Virus record (IMG/VR): IMGVR_UViG_3300044527_000317 | Location: 1-32,116 of that record | From: a virus | Length of the DNA: 32,116 nucleotides | Strand: one strand, 5' to 3' | In this document: positions 22,224 to 27,806 of the stretch, one piece after another | How the letters are laid out: every line of letters starts with the position of its first letter | Position numbering within the stretch: the first letter of the stretch is position 1 | Notes under the pieces: model-generated | Told to the model about the DNA's origin: nothing | Databases searched by the model: none | What the model saw: the letters and a program-made list of their open reading frames with translations, nothing else | Program-made: the position numbers and the translations under genes

Positions 22224-23399
22224 TCACCTCGTCATCGGCATGATCACGGCCTCGATGCACGCGCTGGCCCGCGGTTGTGCGTCAGCGTCCCACATGATCG
22301 CCGACAGGTACGGCGGCATGGTCGCCGTGCCCATCGTGAGCACCACGTCGCCGCCGCACGCCTTCAGCGCGTCGGCGACGTAGGCCAGGTTCAGCAGCGC
22401 CTCGCCGCTGCCTGCGCCGTCCTGCACGGCGATCGGCACGCTCACCTGCCGCCCTTCGTGCTGCGCGGTGACCAGCAGTCCGTCGGCGCCCAGCACGAAC
22501 CGCGCGCACGGCGTCGTCGACGCGCCCTTCGGCGCGCTGTACAGCTGCCCCAGACGCACAGCGCTCTGCAGCGTGGCCAGCGCGTCGCCGGTGATCCGGC
22601 AGCGGTTCGGCGACTCGCGCGACGGCTGCAGCACGCGCTCGAGCTGCGGGAACGCCCCGTGGATCGTGCGCGTCCACATCGTCACATCGCCGCCCACGGC
22701 GCACAGCACGCCGTCCATGACGCCGATCTGCTCGATCGGCAGCGTGGCCAGCACGACGCACGCCGCGCGCGGCACGATCACGTCCAGGCGATGGCCGACG
22801 ACATCGTCGCCGGTCTGCGTCAGGCTGGCGCGATGCGCGCGATACCCGTCGGACGACTCGAGCGTCACGTCGTCGTCGTCGACCACGACGTGCACGCCGG
22901 CCAGCGCCGGGCGTCCGGTGTCGGTCGCTGCCGACAGCAGCGTGGCCGCCAGTGCCCGCGACAGGAACGCCGCGGGCACGGGCGTCATGCCGTCCGGCGC
23001 CAGGCGCGCCTCCGGCCACTCGGCGGCCTCCATCATCGGCAGCGACGCCGTGACGCGTCCGGCGCTGATCGTCATCAGGCTGCCAGCCTCGACGGCGCGG
23101 TACGGCGGGGCGCTGATCTCGACCTCGATCTCCTGCACGCTCGCCGGCAGCGCCGCGATCGTCTTGCTCATGAGCTCGTGGTCGACCACCGTGCTGATGC
23201 CGGTGCCAACCTGGCCGCAGCGCACCGTCATGTCCAGGCTGGTGCACTCGGCATAGCGCAGCGACGCCGCGGCATCGGCGTTCTCATCCCACACCAGCAG
23301 CACGCCGGCGAGGATCGGGACTGGCGGCTTCTTCACTGCGACACGGCCGACGATGGCGAGGCGGTCGCGGAGCGTCTTGACGTTCGTGGTGATCCGCAT
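22224..23399 (-). CDS. dnaN: DNA polymerase III beta sliding clamp homologue
   Basis: 391 residues from the ATG at 23399; the frame upstream is not coding. It has the clamp three-domain layout: domain 1 with LRDRLAIVGRVAVKKPPVPI then LAGVLL, and LMTISAGRVTASLPMMEA; domain 2 with FLSRALAATLLSAATDTGRP then ALAGVHV, VTLESSDGYRAHRASL, and FPQLERVLQPS; domain 3 with LATLQSAVRLGQLYS, ARFVLGADGLLVTA and EALLNLAYVADALKACGG. Clamps encircle DNA and tether polymerases and repair enzymes. Length is slightly above the bacterial norm of about 370. No polymerase or clamp loader gene is visible in the window, so it probably works with host subunits. Phage-encoded bacterial-type clamps are uncommon. Confidence 0.9.
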   Translation of the reverse strand: MRITTNVKTLRDRLAIVGRVAVKKPPVPILAGVLLVWDENADAAASLRYAECTSLDMTVRCGQVGTGISTVVDHELMSKTIAALPASVQEIEVEISAPPYRAVEAGSLMTISAGRVTASLPMMEAAEWPEARLAPDGMTPVPAAFLSRALAATLLSAATDTGRPALAGVHVVVDDDDVTLESSDGYRAHRASLTQTGDDVVGHRLDVIVPRAACVVLATLPIEQIGVMDGVLCAVGGDVTMWTRTIHGAFPQLERVLQPSRESPNRCRITGDALATLQSAVRLGQLYSAPKGASTTPCARFVLGADGLLVTAQHEGRQVSVPIAVQDGAGSGEALLNLAYVADALKACGGDVVLTMGTATMPPYLSAIMWDADAQPRASACIEAVIMPMTR

Positions 23400-23459
23400 G
23401 GTCTGGTCTCCTCGTGTGCTCAGGCGCGCCTGGCACCGTGCTGGGCGCGCCACGATCGA

Positions 23460-24266
23460 CTAGAACGGCTCGGCGTAGGGGTCGTCCTCGGTGACCGGCG
23501 GCGTGGCCGGCGCTGCTGCCGGCGCCGCCGGCGTCTCGCGCAGCCACGCGTCGTACTGGGCGCGCAGCGCCTCGCCGCGCTCGAGCAGCGCCCTGCCGAC
23601 GTACAGCGCGCGCGCCATGGTGGCGACGTCGCCGTCGGGCAGGATCAGCTTCGGCGGCGTCACCGGCGAGCCCTTCGTCTTCTCGTAGACCGGCTGCTTG
23701 CGCGCATCGACCTCGCCGCGCACCGGCAGCCAGAACGCCCAGCTGGGCACGCCGGGGTTCTTGCGCTCCCGCCGGAACGGCTCCAGCAGTGCCGTGCGGT
23801 ACTCGCGCAGCATCGAGACCAGCCCCATGCTCGTCTTGATGCGCTTGCTGGCCCACACCACCGGCGTGTCGAGGCCCTGCGCCATCACCAGCACCTCGAC
23901 GTACAGCGACCACCCGGCGGGCTTCGGCGCGCCGCGTGGCGGGCGCGGGATGTACGTCATCACGCCGTCGGTGTCGATGGTCACGTCGTGCTGCCGCACG
24001 CCCAGCACGGCGACCTTCAGCGCCCGAGCCTCGTAGCCCGACTCGCTGCTGCCGCTGCGGAACGTCCGGTCGATCTCGCGCCACGGCGAGCCCTCGACCG
24101 TGACGCCGTGGTCCTCGATGCGCCGGCGCGTCACGAAGAATGCGCCGGGCGTCCTGCTGCCCGGGTCGCCGTTCAGCCAGTTGATGCGGCACAGCCCGTC
24201 GCCCTGCGGCGCGTTGTCCTGGTAGGCGGTGGCGAACGTGTTCAGATCGTTGATGTCGTGCGTCAT
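23460..24266 (-). CDS. Single-stranded DNA-binding-like protein with acidic C-terminal tip
   Basis: 268 residues. It opens DINDLNTFATAYQDNAPQGD, has strands with MTYIPRPPRGAPKPAGWSLY and VLVMAQGLDTPVVWASKRIK, and a basic helical middle. The last 40 residues are a flexible Ala/Pro linker ending in EDDPYAEPF. A linker plus an acidic tip ending in Pro-Phe is the hallmark of bacterial SSB (DDDIPF), used to dock replication partners. Position directly upstream of the clamp supports a replication role. The fold is not obvious from sequence, so SSB function is inferred. The start is in a 22-bp repeat shared with the next gene upstream. Confidence 0.6.
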   Translation of the reverse strand: MTHDINDLNTFATAYQDNAPQGDGLCRINWLNGDPGSRTPGAFFVTRRRIEDHGVTVEGSPWREIDRTFRSGSSESGYEARALKVAVLGVRQHDVTIDTDGVMTYIPRPPRGAPKPAGWSLYVEVLVMAQGLDTPVVWASKRIKTSMGLVSMLREYRTALLEPFRRERKNPGVPSWAFWLPVRGEVDARKQPVYEKTKGSPVTPPKLILPDGDVATMARALYVGRALLERGEALRAQYDAWLRETPAAPAAAPATPPVTEDDPYAEPF

Positions 24267-24284
24267 GATGCGGCTCCTGTCAGT
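24263..24284 (-). repeat. 22-bp start-site repeat, copy 1
   Basis: Matches 24690-24711 with one mismatch. Read leftward each copy carries the upstream gene's stop, the ribosome site GAGGAGCC (copy 1 has ACAGGAGCC) and a start codon in CATCATGA. It is a shorter relative of the 72-bp cassette, which has GAGAGGAGCACCGCC before its start codon. Confidence 0.8.
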
Positions 24285-24693
24285 TCACAGTCTGCGACGA
24301 GATAACACGAAAGTTCGAGATCACACCGCTCAGATCCGAGTCGGCAGTGCACAGCACCTCACGCCGTCCACCCTGGTTGGTGTGGCGAAAGCGCATGGTC
24401 AGGCTGATGGTATCGCCGGTGCCGAGCACAGTCGTCACGATATGCTCGAAGTCTTGCCCAAAGCCGATCCGCTTGACGTGATCGGCCAAGCCGATGTGCG
24501 AGCCATCGGCGGCCAGCAATGCGTTGACGGCGGTCTGCCGCAGCGTGGCAGCATCTGGCGTGCTGGTCGACACCACCACAGTGGCATCATCGGTGATCGT
24601 GCTCGACGTGCGCCCCATCGTGCCGATGGCGCAGCATCCACACACAGTGGCCAATGCGCCCAGACTGGTCATGATCATGGTGCGACGATTCAT
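24280..24693 (-). CDS. Exported or lipoprotein candidate
   Basis: 137 residues with an N-terminal signal: MNRRTMIMTSLGALATVCGC. A basic start is followed by a hydrophobic stretch (7-24) and cysteines at 18, 20 and 21; VCGC could serve as a lipobox with Cys20. The mature part is a small beta-helical domain with TDDATVVVSTSTPDAATLRQ, SLTMRFRHTNQGGRREVLC and a VISNFRVISS end. Secreted lipoproteins in phage early units often block superinfection, but that role is only a suggestion. Base composition is less GC-rich than the flanking genes, compatible with separate acquisition. Confidence 0.65.
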   Translation of the reverse strand: MNRRTMIMTSLGALATVCGCCAIGTMGRTSSTITDDATVVVSTSTPDAATLRQTAVNALLAADGSHIGLADHVKRIGFGQDFEHIVTTVLGTGDTISLTMRFRHTNQGGRREVLCTADSDLSGVISNFRVISSQTVN

Positions 24694-24711
24694 GATGCGG
24701 CTCCTCTCAGT
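24690..24711 (-). repeat. 22-bp start-site repeat, copy 2
   Basis: Near-identical to 24263-24284. It spans the stop of the 63-residue gene, the GAGAGGAGCC ribosome site and the start codon of the lipoprotein candidate at 24693. Confidence 0.8.
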
Positions 24712-24898
24712 CGACGTACAGTGACGGATACGTGGCGGTCAAAGGCGGCAGGTAGATCTGGACTGGCTCGGTGCTGATGCGGGCGAGGCCCCATGCCGCG
24801 CGGTAGGCGTCGTCCAGGCGCATGCTGTGCGTCAGCACGTCGCCGTCCACGCGCAGCGTGTAGCGTCCGTCGGACTGCAGTGTGATCTCGATGGTCAT
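24707..24898 (-). CDS. Tiny unknown protein, first gene of the leftward unit
   Basis: 63 residues from the ATG at 24898: TIEITLQSDGRYTLRVDGDV, then LTHSMRLDDAYRAAWGLARI and a strand-rich end with VQIYLPPLTATYPSLYVD. The longer frame upstream would run through the promoter region, so the internal ATG is preferred. The transcript from the main leftward promoter would carry a leader of about 40-50 nt before it. The beta-beta-alpha shape is compact, but no family is recognised. Confidence 0.65.
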   Translation of the reverse strand: MTIEITLQSDGRYTLRVDGDVLTHSMRLDDAYRAAWGLARISTEPVQIYLPPLTATYPSLYVD

Positions 24899-24947
24899 CG
24901 CGGTCTCATGGCTCGGCGGAGGTCTCTGATTCGCCCCCGACACCCGG

Positions 24948-25004
24948 AGTATAGCACAATGGCGCATTGTGCGCAAGTCTAGCTTGTGCGGATTGTGCTA
25001 TACT
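24948..25004. promoter_or_regulatory. Palindromic divergent promoter-operator region
   Basis: AGTATAGCACAAT (24948-24960) and ATTGTGCTATACT (24992-25004) form a perfect 13-bp inverted repeat about 24976. Each arm contains an extended -10 element (TGCTATACT), one facing left and one right. The leftward copy has TTGCGC 17 bp upstream; the rightward one lacks a good -35. Between the arms two 19-bp dyads with 5-bp centres can be read: GCACAAT...ATTGTGC (24954-24972 region) and GCGCAAG...CTTGTGC (24971-24989), plus the half-site in the right arm. The half-site (A/C)TTGTGC recurs four to five times, an operator array able to control both units. Confidence 0.8.
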
Positions 25005-25010
25005 ATGTGC

Positions 25011-25043
25011 ATGGCAAACGGAGAGAGCCAGGGGAGGGTATAA
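25011..25043 (+). CDS. Possible leader peptide of 10 residues before the regulator
   Basis: ATG at 25011, MANGESQGRV, stop TAA at 25041-25043 overlapping the regulator's ATG (TAATG). The ATG sits about 7 nt beyond the rightward -10 element, where transcription should begin, so it could be translated leaderless. The regulator has its own good ribosome site within this frame (GGGGAGG). Coupling is inferred; the ORF may be chance. Confidence 0.35.
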   Translation: MANGESQGRV

Positions 25044-25261
25044 TGGCGTCACCAATCGCTGATCCCGTGCTACGGGTCAACGTGCCAGTTCCTATGAGCA
25101 TGATGCCGGAGATCGAGGCCATGTCTGCGGCGCATGCGCTGAGCGTGCCGCAGTTCCTGCGCAGTATCGTGGTGCAGCACGTCGAGCACGCCCGCATCCG
25201 TCGCACCGCGCAGCAGATGCCCGTGCGCCGCCGTAAGGTTCGTGTCGATGACGCACAGTGA
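25043..25261 (+). CDS. Small ribbon-helix-helix-like regulator
   Basis: 72 residues. LRVNVPVPMSMM (10-21) would be the DNA-binding strand, followed by two helices, PEIEAMSAAHALSVPQFLRS and IVVQHVEHARIRR, the Arc/MetJ/CopG layout, then a basic tail with VRRRKVRVDD. The ATG at 25043 has GGGGAGG five to six bases upstream; a GTG at 24986 in the same frame lies inside the promoter and is unlikely. As the first rightward gene, next to the TTGTGC operator array, it is the obvious candidate to bind there and control both units. RHH assignment rests on pattern, not on a diagnostic residue. Confidence 0.7.
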   Translation: MASPIADPVLRVNVPVPMSMMPEIEAMSAAHALSVPQFLRSIVVQHVEHARIRRTAQQMPVRRRKVRVDDAQ

Positions 25262-25264
25262 ACA

Positions 25265-25299
25265 CAGCGCCCGCCATGTGTGGGGCATGGCGGGCGCTG
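25265..25299 (+). other. Perfect 14-bp hairpin between regulator and primase-helicase genes
   Basis: CAGCGCCCGCCATG (25265-25278), loop TGTGGGG, then CATGGCGGGCGCTG (25286-25299). No T-run follows, so it is not a standard intrinsic terminator. It begins four bases after the regulator's stop. It may act as an attenuator, protect the short regulator message, or limit read-through into the replication gene. Confidence 0.75.
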
Positions 25300-25318
25300 G
25301 GGCCGACAGGAGATTCTG

Positions 25319-25351
25319 ATGTCCGAGACCGAGTATAGGAGATGCCGATGA
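25319..25351 (+). CDS. Possible leader peptide of 10 residues before the primase-helicase
   Basis: ATG at 25319, MSETEYRRCR, stop TGA at 25349-25351 overlapping the next start as ATGA. CAGGAGATTCTG gives it a good ribosome site. It repeats the layout seen before the regulator gene: a 10-residue frame ending on the next start codon. It may couple translation of the initiator to passage of ribosomes, or be chance. Confidence 0.4.
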   Translation: MSETEYRRCR

Positions 25352-27330
25352 CGTCGTCAATTCGTGAGTTGCTGTGGCTGTTGCCGAGCGCATTGACCAG
25401 CCAGCCCGACCTGTGGCTGTCGTGGGATGCCGCGAACAAAAAGCCGGGCCTCGACGAGCGCTGGCAGAAGGACCCGTCCGTGCTGCGCGCCGCCTACCAG
25501 GTGTGCGATGCGATCGGCAAGCGCCAGCTGGGCATCGCGCGCGTCATGCGCGGCGACATCGTGGCGCTCGACCTCGACAAGGTGGTCAGCACGCCGCGCG
25601 ATCTGTCGACGCTGGTCGACTGGGCGCATCCGATCGTCGCCGCCGCGCTCGGCCACGGGTACATCGAGTGGTCGGCGTCCGGGCGCGGCATCCACGTCCT
25701 GCTGCGCGACGTGCCCGAGGGGTGGCAGCGCAAGACCGCGCACCGCCGGGACGATGGCAGTGGCTGGGACTGGATCATCGGCGACAATCTGTGCCACATC
25801 ACGCTCGATGTCATCAGCGACGAGAACAGCCGCCAGATGGTGCCGGCGGCGGACATCATCCCGATCCTCGAGCGCATGCTGCCGAAGCTCGCGCCAGCGC
25901 CGCGCCCCGTCGTGACGCCACCGACGACGACGGCCGTGATCGCCGACGCCGAGCGCCTGCACCGATATGGCGCGATGGCGATGGAGCAGGAGATCGCCGA
26001 GCTGTCGGCCACCATCGAGGGCGGGCGCAACCACGCGCTGAACAAGGCAGCGTTCGCCCTGGGGCAGCTCTCCGCCGGCGGATGCATCGCCGACGTCAAC
26101 GGCATGATGGACGCCGTGATGGGCATCGCCATCGCCATCGGGCTCGATCGCGGCGAAGTCGCGCGGACGTTCCAGAGCGGCTTCGTGGCGGGCCAGAACG
26201 TCCCGCGCGCCCCGCTCGATCGGCCCGAGCGCAGGCCGACGCTGCCGCCGCGCAGGACGCAACCAGCAGCCCCACAAGCCGCCAATGCGACGCCTCCGGT
26301 ATCATCGCCGCAGCCCGCACAGAAGCCCGCACAGAAGCCCGCTGGCGCAGCCGAGTACACCGGCCAGGACGAGACGACGTTCCGCGTCGCGCCGCCCCAC
26401 ACCGATGACGGCATCACGCTCGCCGAGCTGCAACACAAGCACTTCGAGGATCTGCGCTGGGTCATCGAGGACATCGCGCCGGAGGGCGCCCTGCTCATCG
26501 CCGCCAAGCCGAAGGCGAAGAAGTCGTGGCTGGCGCTCAACCTCGGCCTGGCCATCGCGATGGGCGGGCGCGCACTGGGGCGCTACAACGTCATGCAGGG
26601 CGACGTGCTGTACCTCGATCTCGAAGGCAACCAGCGCCGCATCCAGTCGCGCGTGCGCCAGATCCTCGGCGTGCAGGACGTGGCATGGCCGGCCAACTTC
26701 CACGTGCACACCGAGTGGGGCGTCGGCGATGCGTGCATCAACGAGCTGCGCGAGTGGCTGCTGCGCCATCCGACCACGACCGCCGTGGTGGTCGACCTGC
26801 TGCACGAGATCCGCCCGCCGCTCGACCCGCGCGAGGATCGGTACGCCTACGATCGCAACATGCTGGTCGCCCTGAACAAGCTGGCCGAAGAGCTCCACGT
26901 CTGCATCATGGTCATCCACCACACGCGCAAGATGAAGGGTGACGACGTCTTCGAGGAGATCAGCGGCACGCTCGGCATCACCGGCGCGGTGTCGACCATC
27001 TGGGTGCTGTCGAAGGCGCAGGACGGCACCGTGACGCTCAACGTGCAGGGACGTGACCTGGTGCACGACGAGCCGCTCGCGCTCGAGTGGGACACGATGC
27101 TGTGCGGGTTCCGCGTGTCGGGGCTGGCCAGCGAGGTCGCCGTCTCCGATACCCGCCGCCGCATCATCGAGTTCCTCGACGACGATCAGCAGCACAGCCC
27201 GCGCGAGATCGCCGAGGCTATCGAGGCCTCGGTCGGCAGCGTCGACCAGCAGCTGCGGCAGATGCTCAGCGCAGGCGTCGTCGAGAAGATCGGCTATGGC
27301 CGCTGGAGACTCATCCGCAGGGCTCAGTAA
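25348..27330 (+). CDS. Primase-helicase / replication initiator (AEP-like plus RepA-like ATPase)
   Basis: 660 residues. The ATG at 25348 is preferred over 25342 because AGGAG is 6 nt before it. Residues about 1-180 resemble an archaeo-eukaryotic-type primase: VALDLDK (Asp75, Asp77) and IEWSASGRGIHVLL (His116). Residues 225-290 (GGRNHALNKAAFALGQLSAG) are a helical linker domain seen after such primases. After a Pro/Gln linker, about 360-590 are a RepA-like RecA-fold ATPase: Walker A LIAAKPKAKKSWLAL, Walker B AVVVDLL (479-485) and MVIHHTRK (521-528). The C-terminus is a winged helix. The Walker A has Ala-Lys-Lys-Ser where Gly-Lys-Ser is usual. Directly upstream of the iterons, it fits an origin-binding initiator. 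Confidence 0.85.
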   Translation: MTSSIRELLWLLPSALTSQPDLWLSWDAANKKPGLDERWQKDPSVLRAAYQVCDAIGKRQLGIARVMRGDIVALDLDKVVSTPRDLSTLVDWAHPIVAAALGHGYIEWSASGRGIHVLLRDVPEGWQRKTAHRRDDGSGWDWIIGDNLCHITLDVISDENSRQMVPAADIIPILERMLPKLAPAPRPVVTPPTTTAVIADAERLHRYGAMAMEQEIAELSATIEGGRNHALNKAAFALGQLSAGGCIADVNGMMDAVMGIAIAIGLDRGEVARTFQSGFVAGQNVPRAPLDRPERRPTLPPRRTQPAAPQAANATPPVSSPQPAQKPAQKPAGAAEYTGQDETTFRVAPPHTDDGITLAELQHKHFEDLRWVIEDIAPEGALLIAAKPKAKKSWLALNLGLAIAMGGRALGRYNVMQGDVLYLDLEGNQRRIQSRVRQILGVQDVAWPANFHVHTEWGVGDACINELREWLLRHPTTTAVVVDLLHEIRPPLDPREDRYAYDRNMLVALNKLAEELHVCIMVIHHTRKMKGDDVFEEISGTLGITGAVSTIWVLSKAQDGTVTLNVQGRDLVHDEPLALEWDTMLCGFRVSGLASEVAVSDTRRRIIEFLDDDQQHSPREIAEAIEASVGSVDQQLRQMLSAGVVEKIGYGRWRLIRRAQ

Positions 27331-27331
27331 G

Positions 27332-27480
27332 ATTGCCCTAAGAGTCTAAGACTTAGGGCGCTTATGGCTTCACCAAGCCAAACAGCGCCCTAAGAGTTGC
27401 CCTAAGAGTGCCCTAAGACTAAGTCTTAGACTCTTAGGGGTCTTAGGGGTCTTAGGACTCTTAGGGGTCTTAGGGCAATT
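27332..27480. repeat. Iteron cluster, candidate replication origin
   Basis: About ten copies of CCCTAAGA or its complement TCTTAGGG lie in 150 bp. Forward copies start at 27336, 27388, 27400 and 27411; reverse copies lie at 27430-27439, 27441, 27450, 27457 and 27469. A perfect 21-bp inverted repeat joins 27336-27356 to 27419-27439, and ATTGCCCTAAGA / TCTTAGGGCAAT (27332-27343, 27468-27479) bounds the cluster. A central nested dyad has TTAGGGCGCT / AGCGCCCTAA (27353-27362, 27384-27393) outside TGGCTT / AAGCCA (27365-27380). It is non-coding, clearly more A/T-rich than the genome and immediately follows the initiator gene. Confidence 0.8.
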
Positions 27481-27512
27481 CTCTATGGTGACGGAGCACA
27501 AGGAGCCCCTAC

Positions 27513-27806
27513 GTGACAGACCTCATGTCGACGATCAGCGCGCACCTGGCTGCGCACGATCCCGAGCTGGCGCGATGGCTGTGCGCGGCCCCGCGCAGCC
27601 ATCGCGGCACCATCGTGCAGTTCTACCTCGAGGTGGTGCCTGCGCTGCAGCAGTACGTGGACAGCTGCGGCATGCTCTGGACGTCGTGGGCGTATCTGAC
27701 GTACTACCCAGTCGATGTGCTGCCCGTCGACATCGTGACGCGTGCAATGGTCGTGGCCTACGCTGACGTGACGGAGACGCTCGAAGGACAAGGAGTCATG
27801 CCATGA
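27513..27806 (+). CDS. Unknown 97-residue helical protein
   Basis: Starts at GTG 27513, with AAGGAG 7 nt upstream. MSTISAHLAAHDPELARWLC, then IVQFYLEVVPALQQYVDSCG and LYVDSCGMLWTSWAYLTYYP-like aromatic sequence (MLWTSWAYLTYYPVDVLP), and AYADVTETLEGQGVMP. Mostly helical and acidic, with no signal peptide or clear transmembrane helix. It overlaps the methyltransferase start by ATGA (27803-27806), so the two are probably co-translated. No family recognised. Confidence 0.65.
   Translation: MTDLMSTISAHLAAHDPELARWLCAAPRSHRGTIVQFYLEVVPALQQYVDSCGMLWTSWAYLTYYPVDVLPVDIVTRAMVVAYADVTETLEGQGVMP

Noticed and set aside
25039-25044. TATAAT overlapping the regulator start codon
   Set aside because: A start site from it would lie inside the gene; the string is better explained by the ribosome site spacer and the TAATG stop-start junction.
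27332-27480. CRISPR array
   Set aside because: The repeats are 8-10 bp, in both orientations and with irregular short spacing, unlike CRISPR repeats and spacers.
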